Both the position numbers and the translations under genes were made by a program. From a virus, in IMG/VR virus record IMGVR_UViG_3300030106_007369, positions 3,765 through 27,056 of that record: a stretch of 23,292 nt of DNA; one strand, 5' to 3'. The notes beneath the pieces were generated by a model that was not told the DNA's origin, searched no databases, and saw nothing but the letters and a program-made list of their open reading frames with translations. Positions 7,007-13,471 of the stretch are shown here, one piece after another (within the stretch, counting starts at the first letter, position 1; each line of letters starts with the position of its first letter).

Positions 7007-7798
7007 ATGAACAATCTTGTTCTGTTTGACGTTGACGGTACTTTAACCGAGGCTCGGGAGCCAATCTCTGTTAAGATGCTTAAAGCGCTCAGAGAGCTTT
7101 GTAAGTACACAGAAATAGGCTTTCTTACCGGTTCCGGCCTCGAATATATCAAAGAACAGCTTTGGCCAGCACTTAATGATCCAATAATAAAAAGAAACTG
7201 TCACCTTCTCCCTTGTAATGGTACAGAATATCTCATAACTTCGGGTGAACAAGAAATAATATTTAACGAAATATCTAAGTCTGTTATGAGAGAAGAGATT
7301 GGCCCTGAAAATATAAATTGCTTGTTAAAATTATTGTGTTCATTACAAAATGAAATAATTTTTGACTACGAACTCCCACTAGCAGGAAACTTTATTCAAA
7401 ACCGAGGCTCAATGATCAATTGGTGCCCCATAGGCCGCAGCGCCGATCGGCTACAACGTGGTATATTTAAAGATATGGACAGCGAACAGTATATCCGCAG
7501 TAAGTATATGGATAAATTGATTGCTTCTTTAAAAGAGGCTGGAGTTGACGTTACGGTAAAGCTTGGTGGTGATACATCATTTGATATTTATCCTAATGGC
7601 TGGGACAAGACATATGCTCTCAAACATTTTGAAGGAGATGATTGGATTTTTTGGTTTGTAGGGGACCGTTGTTACCCGCAAGGTAATGATTATGAAATTT
7701 TTTCTTTGTTAAAAGATACAGGTCGAGCTTTTGAGACAGGAGATCCGGAAGAGACAATAGAGATAATAGATTTTCACATATTAAGAGATGTTATATAA
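7007..7798 (+). CDS. Eukaryotic-type (PMM2-like) phosphomannomutase
   Basis: 263 aa of the HAD superfamily, close to the length of human PMM1/PMM2 (about 246-262). The nucleophile motif is FDVDGTLT (Asp8, Asp10). The cap region contains NRGSMINWCPIGRS, matching the PMM2 substrate-binding stretch (RNGMLNVSPIGRS). It is followed by GGDTSFDIYPNGWDK and by GDRCYPQGNDYEIF, the counterpart of GDKTMPGGNDHEIF. These motifs define the alpha-phosphomannomutase family, which converts mannose-6-phosphate to mannose-1-phosphate. Most bacteria use an unrelated phosphohexomutase (ManB) instead. The product would feed GDP-mannose-type sugars for the glycosyltransferases downstream. TTTAGGAG precedes ATG 7007. 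The family match is strong; activity is inferred. Confidence 0.88.
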   Translation: MNNLVLFDVDGTLTEAREPISVKMLKALRELCKYTEIGFLTGSGLEYIKEQLWPALNDPIIKRNCHLLPCNGTEYLITSGEQEIIFNEISKSVMREEIGPENINCLLKLLCSLQNEIIFDYELPLAGNFIQNRGSMINWCPIGRSADRLQRGIFKDMDSEQYIRSKYMDKLIASLKEAGVDVTVKLGGDTSFDIYPNGWDKTYALKHFEGDDWIFWFVGDRCYPQGNDYEIFSLLKDTGRAFETGDPEETIEIIDFHILRDVI

Positions 7799-7812
7799 AG
7801 GAGTTACAAAAT

Positions 7813-8292
7813 ATGAGCGATGAAAAAAGAAAAACAATTATGGTTTCTGGCGGCTTTGATCCAGTACATGTAGGACATATTAGGATGATTCGTGCAGCCG
7901 CTGAATATGGAGATGTGATAGTGGTGGCTAATTCTGACAATTGGCTCCATCGCAAAAAAGGCTTTGTGTTTATGGAGTTCAATAAGCGCTCAGAAATTTT
8001 GAGTGCTATTAAAGGTGTTATCTTGGTAGACTCAGTGGACGATACTGATGGGACTGTTTGTGAGGCAATTAGGAGACATAAACCTGACTTTTTTGCTAAT
8101 GGTGGGGACCGCGGAAAATCGAACACCCCCGAACAAGATGTGTGTGAAGAACTGGGTGTTGAGTTATTATGGGGTATTGGTGGTGATTACAAAGCAGACG
8201 CGTCATCCACACTTGTTAATCGATTCAGAAAAAATACAGAAAACGAAGACGAACCCCCTATACGAGCGCAAATTAAACACTCAGGAAGATAA
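7813..8292 (+). CDS. HxGH cytidylyl/adenylyltransferase (HldE-C/TagD-like)
   Basis: 159 aa, the usual size for a single cytidylyltransferase-like domain. GGFDPVHVGHIRMI contains HVGH (His19-His22), the nucleotide-binding signature. Later, KPDFFANGGDRGKSN matches the KPDVLVKGGD region of the second domain of HldE (ADP-heptose synthesis) and of glycerol-3-phosphate cytidylyltransferases. The usual ISSTxxR signature appears here as SSTLVNRFR near the end. It probably activates a sugar phosphate or polyol phosphate with CTP or ATP. It shares a transcript with PMM (AAGGAG, 14-nt gap), which favours a sugar role. The substrate is unknown. Confidence 0.8.
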   Translation: MSDEKRKTIMVSGGFDPVHVGHIRMIRAAAEYGDVIVVANSDNWLHRKKGFVFMEFNKRSEILSAIKGVILVDSVDDTDGTVCEAIRRHKPDFFANGGDRGKSNTPEQDVCEELGVELLWGIGGDYKADASSTLVNRFRKNTENEDEPPIRAQIKHSGR

Positions 8293-8293
8293 C

Positions 8294-8878
8294 ATGTTGC
8301 ATCTCAACAAAGGAAGACTAGTTAAAATAGGTGCAAAGATACCATTTATGTCCCCTGATACAGCAAATAGTAAGACCTTGAAGTTAGACTCTTCATATCG
8401 CCCGCTAGAAATCGTCGACGCTGTTGAGGCTCTGGTTCTTTGTTTAATTGGTAAGGCTTACGCAATAGAAAATTACAAACAAGAGATAAGATCAGTATCA
8501 GAATCTTTTAAACTACCTGCCGTAATTGTTTTAACTCGTTATGTAAAATTTCATTTTCATACAATGACTCCAAATAGGACAAATGTAATATGGAGAGATC
8601 AAAATAAGTGCCAGTACTGTTCAATCGAGCTTGAAAGTAGATCCTTGACGATCGATCATGTGTTGCCTCGATCAAAAGGTGGTAAAAATACATGGAAAAA
8701 CCTAGTTACAGCCTGCAAAAAGTGTAACCAGAAGAAAGGCAACAGAACACCAAGAGAGGCCAATATGAAATTACTAAGAGAACCAGTCCGACCAAAGTCT
8801 AGTGTTTTAAGATCTGTCGGTGAAAAACAAGTGAGCGATTTGTGGAAAGATTATTTATGGGAAAGTTATGAAGACTAA
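8294..8878 (+). CDS. HNH endonuclease
   Basis: 194 aa from ATG 8294, placed just after the upstream stop with AGGAAG as the ribosome site. The C-terminal half carries a classic HNH domain: CQYC, then LTIDHVLPRSKGG (first His), NTWKNLVTACKKCNQKKG (Asn and second Cys pair). The two CxxC pairs should bind a structural zinc. The N-terminal ~95 residues are unrecognised and may provide DNA specificity. It resembles free-standing HNH proteins of phages and cyanobacteria. It could be a homing nuclease or serve in DNA packaging or host DNA attack. Confidence 0.85.
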   Translation: MLHLNKGRLVKIGAKIPFMSPDTANSKTLKLDSSYRPLEIVDAVEALVLCLIGKAYAIENYKQEIRSVSESFKLPAVIVLTRYVKFHFHTMTPNRTNVIWRDQNKCQYCSIELESRSLTIDHVLPRSKGGKNTWKNLVTACKKCNQKKGNRTPREANMKLLREPVRPKSSVLRSVGEKQVSDLWKDYLWESYED

Positions 8879-9125
8879 GGTTGTGTGTTGTTATATGTCA
8901 GAGATGGGTCATAAGAACTTTTACTATCCAACAAAAACTAAAATGTATATTGAAGAAGGGTGTACCTATGAGATATTGCCGTGGTTAGGAGGCCCTCGTG
9001 ACTTAGTGCCGGCAAAAATAAAAATATCATGTATTTTACCTGCTTCGTTTGACAAAGATCCAGCATGTGCTATACTAAGAAATAGAGATAAAGACACAAC
9101 TATTGTTGTCTGGATCAAAAAATAA
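8868..9125 (+). CDS. Hypothetical protein
   Basis: 85 aa, overlapping the HNH gene by 11 nt. It begins with a beta-strand-like stretch including CCYMSEMG, and ends IVVWIKK. It contains Cys at several positions but no recognisable zinc motif. The last codons contain the promoter of the next gene. Function unknown. Confidence 0.6.
   Translation: MKTKVVCCYMSEMGHKNFYYPTKTKMYIEEGCTYEILPWLGGPRDLVPAKIKISCILPASFDKDPACAILRNRDKDTTIVVWIKK
9049..9076 (+). promoter_or_regulatory. Sigma70-type promoter with extended -10
   Basis: TTGACA (9049-9054) and TATACT (9071-9076) are separated by 16 nt, and TG at 9068-9069 makes an extended -10. It is embedded in the end of the preceding coding region and would drive 9151-9627 and beyond. 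Confidence 0.7.
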
Positions 9126-9150
9126 TAAACTATTTCTAAAAGGAGAAAAC

Positions 9151-9627
9151 ATGTCTGTTGTAAAAAGACTACAATCACTTAAGTTGCCGGATGATGCTCT
9201 GGTAACTCTTACATATGCAGAGGGTACGGATGTATTTGTGCATAATGAAACTGAGGTTGATGACGCGATGAGTGAAACTAGCGTTATTAACGAATTCGCA
9301 ACACTGATTGCACAAAGTAAACTTGATGCTCGAAATCGTTGGAGTGGGAACATTCTGCAACATTTGCGTGAAGAGCTGTATCTTGAAGACTATGAGCGTG
9401 GGTCGTTTGCATTTGAAGAATACTTAGCAGAAACACTGTCAGAAAATTTTTATGATGTGGATTTGATTGAGTACTCAACTGAAAAATATGATCACAAACG
9501 TGGATTTACAACCCTGACCGCGCAAGTTGAGGTGCCACTAGCTAATTTTGTAGAAGTAAATCCATTTATAACAGGATGGACAGTTTCAGTAGAAACCGAT
9601 AATGGCACTCTATCATTTGATGCTTGA
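9151..9627 (+). CDS. Acidic hypothetical protein
   Basis: 158 aa from ATG 9151, chosen because AAAGGAG sits 7 nt upstream; an earlier in-frame start at 9103 would overlap the previous gene. The protein is acidic, helical in the first two thirds (ILQHLREELYLEDYERG) and strand-like at the end (TLTAQVEVPL, WTVSVETDNGTL). No known motif is seen. Confidence 0.7.
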   Translation: MSVVKRLQSLKLPDDALVTLTYAEGTDVFVHNETEVDDAMSETSVINEFATLIAQSKLDARNRWSGNILQHLREELYLEDYERGSFAFEEYLAETLSENFYDVDLIEYSTEKYDHKRGFTTLTAQVEVPLANFVEVNPFITGWTVSVETDNGTLSFDA

Positions 9628-9657
9628 TTCACCTATGTATAGTGGGAGGGTAAGAGC

Positions 9658-9720
9658 ATGAAAAAATGTGACTGCTGTGGTTGCGTTGCACCTTGTGAGT
9701 GTGACTGCTGCTGCAAATAA
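9658..9720 (+). CDS. Cysteine-rich microprotein (metallothionein-like)
   Basis: Only 20 codons, but it has a strong ribosome site (GGAGGG, 7 nt before ATG 9658) and 9 cysteines of 20 residues, in CDCCGC (4-9) and CECDCCC (13-19). The density of CxC and CC pairs resembles metal-thiolate proteins such as metallothioneins, so zinc or copper binding is plausible. It could instead be a leader peptide that senses cysteine availability, as it sits upstream of a structured, GC-rich RNA and a tRNA. I cannot name a family. Confidence 0.5.
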   Translation: MKKCDCCGCVAPCECDCCCK

Positions 9721-9826
9721 ACCCCAAGCGCTGTTCTGCTCGCTTTATAAGCGGAAGGGGGCTGCCCGACCCAAACGTAGGCAGAGGTTGACGACTTACC
9801 TAGTTCATGGCAGAAAAGTCGTACAT
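9721..9826 (+). other. GC-rich spacer with three hairpins before tRNA-Asn
   Basis: This 106-nt stretch is clearly richer in G and C than its surroundings. It holds consecutive inverted repeats: 9741-9753 (CGCTT/AAGCG around TAT), CTGCC 9762-9766 with GGCAG 9780-9784, and ACGACTT 9791-9797 with AAGTCGT 9816-9822, which ends 4 nt before the tRNA. No open frame with a credible start uses it. It may be a precursor leader, a decayed tRNA or an unknown structured RNA. Confidence 0.4.
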
Positions 9827-9903
9827 TGGGGTGAAGCGCCACAGGCAGGTGCACCGGGTTGTTACCCCGGCCGTTGTTGGTTCGAGTCCAACCGCCCCAG
9901 CCA
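9827..9903 (+). tRNA. tRNA-Asn (GTT) with encoded CCA
   Basis: A full cloverleaf is readable. The acceptor is TGGGGTG paired with CGCCCCA (one T-G), then discriminator G and encoded CCA. The D-stem is GCGC/GTGC, the anticodon stem CCGGG/CCCGG around the loop TTGTTAC (anticodon GTT), and the T-arm GTTGG/CCAAC with loop TTCGAGT. AAC codons are decoded. It is the only ordinary tRNA visible here. Confidence 0.95.
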
Positions 9904-9931
9904 TTTTTTATTCTAAGCCATAGTTATTAAT

Positions 9932-10081
9932 GTGGAAACGGTGGCAGAATTAACAATATTGGCTTTGAGTATGTTCTTTGCAGCTTTCTTTTGTTTGAGA
10001 GTTTTATTCATACCAGATTCAGCCATAAAAACCATAGACAAAATTTATGAAGTCGAAGAAGAGATATACCAACAACGATAG
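9932..10081 (+). CDS. Small single-pass membrane protein
   Basis: 49 aa starting at GTG 9932 (or GTG 9941). A hydrophobic run of about 20 residues (LTILALSMFFAAFFCLRVLF) forms one likely membrane segment. It is followed by an acidic tail (DKIYEVEEEIYQQR). The ribosome site is poor, so the start is uncertain, and the 3' end overlaps the next gene by 35 nt in another frame. A Phe-rich span next to charged residues makes chance less likely. Function unknown; a small lysis-related or envelope protein is possible. Confidence 0.4.
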   Translation: METVAELTILALSMFFAAFFCLRVLFIPDSAIKTIDKIYEVEEEIYQQR

Positions 10082-10304
10082 AGTTTTGGTTAAATCATTT
10101 GCTGGTCCTGATATTCGTGTCGTACTGAAAACCCGCTATATTGCATCCGAAACTAAACACAAACTTGGGGTTGATGGGTGGGAGGCTGTTATAGAAGACC
10201 CTTGCGAAGTTGACAAGTTATGCAGCCGCGGTGTACCATATAAAAAAGGACAAAAACCAAAAGTGTGGGTGTTTGACCATCACATAATAAAGAAATGCAA
10301 CTAG
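10047..10304 (+). CDS. Small basic hypothetical protein
   Basis: 85 aa, basic. Its layout (DRVLVKSFAGPDIRVVLK, then GWEAVIED, then PKVWVFDHHIIKK) suggests a small beta-rich, SH3/KOW-like domain. The annotated ATG 10047 has no clear Shine-Dalgarno and overlaps the small membrane protein gene. No family is recognised with confidence. Confidence 0.6.
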   Translation: MKSKKRYTNNDRVLVKSFAGPDIRVVLKTRYIASETKHKLGVDGWEAVIEDPCEVDKLCSRGVPYKKGQKPKVWVFDHHIIKKCN

Positions 10305-10323
10305 TTATAACAGAAGGTAGTTT

Positions 10324-11661
10324 ATGCCAACGAAAAAAAATTATGTCTTAGACACAAGCGTATATTTGACAGAAGCCAGCTCAATTTACAAATTTGAAAG
10401 AAATGATATATTTATACCTCTCAAAGTTTTAGAAGAGATTGATGGCCACAAGAAAAGGCAAGATTCTGTTGGTGCGAACGCCCGCGCATTTATTAAAAGT
10501 TTAGATGAACTTCGTGCAAAAGGAAATCTTGAAAAAGGTGTAAGAATCGACACCGGTCTTGGAATATTAAAAGTAGTATCCTATTCCGCGCTAAACGATG
10601 TCATCTTCCCACCAGATTTGGATATGAGGCACCCAGACCATACTATTATAGCAACAGCAAAAGCAATTCAAATGAACGAACCCAAGAGAAAAACTATTCT
10701 TGTTTCTCGGGACATCAACATGAGAGTCATTTGTGATTCAATTGGGTTATCCGCTGAAGACTATGTTTCTGAAAAAGCAGTCAGGTCATCCGATGAATTG
10801 TATAATGGCTTTGTTATTCAGCCGGTTGATGATCAGGTTATAGACCGCTACTATGCTGGCGAGGAGGTATTCATTGACAAAGAAGATCTCTCAGAAGTAT
10901 GGTACCCAAACCAATATGTTATGTTGGTTTCAAATGAAAATGAAAAAAAATCTGCGCTTGCTTGTTTTAAAGGTCCTCATGAGCCATTAAAAAATATTAT
11001 ACATAAAAGCATACCAGATTGGAAAATAGAATCAAGAAATAAAGAGCAGGCTTTTGCGATAGATATGCTGATGAATCCAGAAATTAAAATTGTATCATTA
11101 GTTGGTCGCGCAGGTTCTGGAAAAACCTTGATGGCAATTGCGGCCGGCTTACAGCAGACAATTGGATTACGTAGTGAACAAAATCACTATTCTCGACTTA
11201 TTGTATCCAGACCGGTACAACCGTTAGGCAAGGACATTGGCTTTTTACCCGGTACAATGGAAGAAAAAATGCTGCCATGGTTGATGCCGATACAAGATAA
11301 TCTTAAATTTCTAATGGGAGATAGGACTTCGCTTGAAATGTATATGGATAAAGGTAAAATAGAGTTAGAGGCTTTAACATACATTCGCGGCCGCTCCATA
11401 GCAAATGCTTTTATTATTATCGATGAAGCGCAAAACCTCACTAAACATGAAGTAAAAACGATAATCACTAGAATTGGTGAGGGGACCAAGATAGTCCTGA
11501 CAGGTGATGTAGAACAAATTGACAATGTTTATGTAAATGAAACGTCAAATGGTCTTGCCCACGCCATTGAAAAATTTAAAGAATATAGAATAGCTGGTCA
11601 CGTTACTTTCAGAAAAGGTGAGCGCTCAGAGCTTGCAACACTGGCATCAAAAGTTTTATAG
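10324..11661 (+). CDS. phoH: PhoH-like ATPase with N-terminal PIN domain
   Basis: 445 aa, the normal size of PIN-PhoH (YlaK-type) proteins. Residues about 5-150 form a PIN ribonuclease-like domain: YVLDTSV (Asp10), VLEEIDGHK, and conserved acidic positions around HPDHTII and SRDINMR. A linker leads to the PhoH ATPase with Walker A GRAGSGKT (261-268), RPVQPLGKDIGFLPG, and Walker B FIIIDEAQNL (Asp367-Glu368), then LTGDVEQID. PhoH is very common in marine phages. The PIN plus ATPase arrangement points to RNA unwinding and cleavage; its precise function in phages is unsettled. AAGGTAG lies upstream of ATG 10324. Identity is very secure. Confidence 0.95.
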   Translation: MPTKKNYVLDTSVYLTEASSIYKFERNDIFIPLKVLEEIDGHKKRQDSVGANARAFIKSLDELRAKGNLEKGVRIDTGLGILKVVSYSALNDVIFPPDLDMRHPDHTIIATAKAIQMNEPKRKTILVSRDINMRVICDSIGLSAEDYVSEKAVRSSDELYNGFVIQPVDDQVIDRYYAGEEVFIDKEDLSEVWYPNQYVMLVSNENEKKSALACFKGPHEPLKNIIHKSIPDWKIESRNKEQAFAIDMLMNPEIKIVSLVGRAGSGKTLMAIAAGLQQTIGLRSEQNHYSRLIVSRPVQPLGKDIGFLPGTMEEKMLPWLMPIQDNLKFLMGDRTSLEMYMDKGKIELEALTYIRGRSIANAFIIIDEAQNLTKHEVKTIITRIGEGTKIVLTGDVEQIDNVYVNETSNGLAHAIEKFKEYRIAGHVTFRKGERSELATLASKVL

Positions 11662-11671
11662 TCTACACAAC

Positions 11672-11700
11672 TTGCAAATAAAATATTAATATGTTATATT
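11672..11700 (+). promoter_or_regulatory. Sigma70-type promoter
   Basis: TTGCAA (11672-11677) and TATATT (11695-11700) have a 17-nt spacer, and TG at 11692-11693 extends the -10. It is intergenic, 18 nt upstream of ATG 11719. Confidence 0.7.
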
Positions 11701-11718
11701 ATTTCAAAGGAGAATAAC

Positions 11719-12018
11719 ATGTCACAAGACCAAACCCAAACTAAGGCTACATTAATCAATGAATCAGAGGTAAATGCAAATCCATTTTTATCTATGGTTG
11801 TAGAGAAGGACTCAGAACTTAAAGACTATTTAGTTGAATACGTAGGAACCAAGCTTGAATCAGAAAACGTAACTGTTGAGATGATTACCGAAGTTTTGGC
11901 AACTGAATTTCCTGAGTTTGTTCTTACGTTGGCTGAGGAAAATTTCCTTTTAGGCTACAAACAAGGACTAAATGATGCTAATAAATTATCTGAAACAGAA
12001 GCAAACGCTACTGAATGA
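11719..12018 (+). CDS. Acidic hypothetical protein
   Basis: 99 aa with a strong AAAGGAG site. Acidic throughout, probably helical, with ENFLLGYKQGLNDAN near the end. No family is recognised. It overlaps the next gene, which starts inside it, so the two are probably co-translated. Confidence 0.7.
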   Translation: MSQDQTQTKATLINESEVNANPFLSMVVEKDSELKDYLVEYVGTKLESENVTVEMITEVLATEFPEFVLTLAEENFLLGYKQGLNDANKLSETEANATE

Positions 12019-12664
12019 AAAGGGAATGGATTTCTATACTCCAACCGGGCTACATGTATATTTCCAACACCCCGTTGAGAATGTTGATGTTGAAAAAGTA
12101 ATAAACAAAGTTGAATCATTGCTAGCCCCTCATCTCTTAGATGAAATTGAAATGATAGTAATAGGCTGGTTTGAAGAGTTTGAGGATCGTTCAATAAATG
12201 CTTTTTATAAAGACAATGCGATATATGTATCACATTTACAGGATGACGAAGAGGACCTATTTGATGATTTAGTTCATGAAATTTCTCACTCACTCGAGGA
12301 AGCCTACGGCTATCAGATATACGCTGACGAAAAGATAAAAAAAGAATTTTTAAGAAAGAGAAGATATTTGCACGACATTCTGTGGAAATCCGGCTTCAAG
12401 GCGCCGCTAGCAGTTTTCACAGACGTAGAGTACAGTCAGGAGTTTGATGAATTTCTACATCAGAAGGTTGGCTACGATAAACTTGCTGGCCTTATTACTG
12501 GCTTGTTTATAAGCCCGTACGCAGCAACATCTTTAAGAGAATACTTTGCCACAGCATTTACAGAGTATTATCTTGATTCGAATCATAACTTCTTACAAAA
12601 GGTATCTCCCGCCGTATATGAAAAAATAAAAATGCTACAAGACACAAAAGAACTTGACTATTAA
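11972..12664 (+). CDS. Putative zinc metallopeptidase (HExxH)
   Basis: 230 aa. VHEISHSLEE gives His102, Glu103 and His106 of a gluzincin-like zinc site. The later REYFATAFTEYYLD (Glu190) could give the third ligand, since acidic residues on this following helix act so in related families. No signal peptide or membrane segment is seen. The start is uncertain: ATG 11972 (with AAGGA close upstream), ATG 11975 (better spacing) and ATG 12026 (no overlap, but the ribosome site is too close). It shares an operon with the small protein before it. The target is unknown; it may process a virion or host protein. Confidence 0.75.
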   Translation: MMLINYLKQKQTLLNEKGMDFYTPTGLHVYFQHPVENVDVEKVINKVESLLAPHLLDEIEMIVIGWFEEFEDRSINAFYKDNAIYVSHLQDDEEDLFDDLVHEISHSLEEAYGYQIYADEKIKKEFLRKRRYLHDILWKSGFKAPLAVFTDVEYSQEFDEFLHQKVGYDKLAGLITGLFISPYAATSLREYFATAFTEYYLDSNHNFLQKVSPAVYEKIKMLQDTKELDY

Positions 12665-12682
12665 ACATAAATGTATTATATT
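12654..12682 (+). promoter_or_regulatory. Sigma70-type promoter leading the nuclease and glycan operon
   Basis: TTGACT (12654-12659) and TATATT (12677-12682) with a 17-nt spacer. The -35 overlaps the end of the metallopeptidase gene and the -10 is 17 nt before ATG 12700. I see no other promoter of this quality between here and the window end, so it may serve more than 10 kb. Confidence 0.7.
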
Positions 12683-12699
12683 ATAGTTTGAGGTTTTAC

Positions 12700-13464
12700 A
12701 TGGCTCATATATCTTATTCAGAATTGAAAGACTGGAAGTTTTGTCCTTATTATCATAAATTAACACGCGTCGACAAAATTGACGGATTCACTGGTAACCA
12801 ATATACAGCATTTGGTTCTGCAATCCACTCTGTTTGCGAGAAGAAGCTTCTACAAGAAGAAATTGAAGAAGACTTTTTTGTCAAAGAGTTAAAGAAAAAT
12901 ATTTCTGAGCTTGACGAACCAGTCGATGACAAAATTGTTCACCAAATGATGCAGCAAGGAAATAGCATCATTCCCGAAATCGACGATGCATTACAGCAGT
13001 ACTTCGAGGAGTATGAGGTATTAGCAGTAGAAATGCCACTTATGGAGCCAATTGAAGGAGAGGAAGACTACACCTTTAAGGGCTACATCGACGCAGTTGT
13101 TGCTACACCCGACGGCAAAGTTCATATTTTTGATTGGAAAACTTGCTCTTGGGGATGGGATTCAAAAAAGCGTTCAGATAAAATGGTCACTTACCAGCTA
13201 ACACTGTATAAAAAATATTTCTGTCAGAAAATGGATATCGATCCAAAGAACGTAGAAACACATTTCGCACTACTTAAACGAACAGCAAAGAAAAATCATG
13301 TTGAGTTTTTTAGAGTTACTAGTGGGCCAAGAAAAACAGAAAATGCTCTTAAACTTTTGAACACAGCGCTGTACAATATAAAAAATAAACGATATATCAA
13401 GAATCGTTTGTCTTGCACATCCGGATACGGTTGTAAGTTTTTTAAGACAGAACACTGTCCATGA
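12700..13464 (+). CDS. Cas4/RecB-like PD-(D/E)XK nuclease with Fe-S cysteines
   Basis: 254 aa from ATG 12700 (GAGG 6 nt upstream); an upstream in-frame TTG at 12688 is less likely. YSELKDWKFCPYYHK at the N-terminus is the usual opening of RecB-like PDDEXK_1 proteins. GYIDAVV (Asp131) and IFDWKTC (Asp145, Lys147) form the nuclease core, with YQLTLY (Gln166) as the QxxxY motif. Cys15, Cys239, Cys245 and Cys253 fit the four-cysteine iron-sulfur cluster of Cas4 and AddB. No cas1/cas2 or CRISPR array is nearby, so it is most likely a phage recombination or DNA end-processing exonuclease. Confidence 0.85.
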   Translation: MAHISYSELKDWKFCPYYHKLTRVDKIDGFTGNQYTAFGSAIHSVCEKKLLQEEIEEDFFVKELKKNISELDEPVDDKIVHQMMQQGNSIIPEIDDALQQYFEEYEVLAVEMPLMEPIEGEEDYTFKGYIDAVVATPDGKVHIFDWKTCSWGWDSKKRSDKMVTYQLTLYKKYFCQKMDIDPKNVETHFALLKRTAKKNHVEFFRVTSGPRKTENALKLLNTALYNIKNKRYIKNRLSCTSGYGCKFFKTEHCP

Positions 13465-13471
13465 GGAATAA

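Noticed and set aside
9721-9826. Possible second tRNA with an anticodon-like TTTATAA loop (9741-9753)
   Set aside because: No T-arm consensus (TTCGA) and no matching acceptor stem can be drawn, so I kept it as an unassigned structured segment.
9668-9916. 82-aa open frame reading through the tRNA
   Set aside because: It is a translation of the structured spacer and tRNA-Asn; the tRNA cloverleaf explains the sequence and the frame has no ribosome site.
10273-10311. TTGACC and TATAAC before phoH
   Set aside because: The hexamers are 27 nt apart, too far for a sigma70 promoter.
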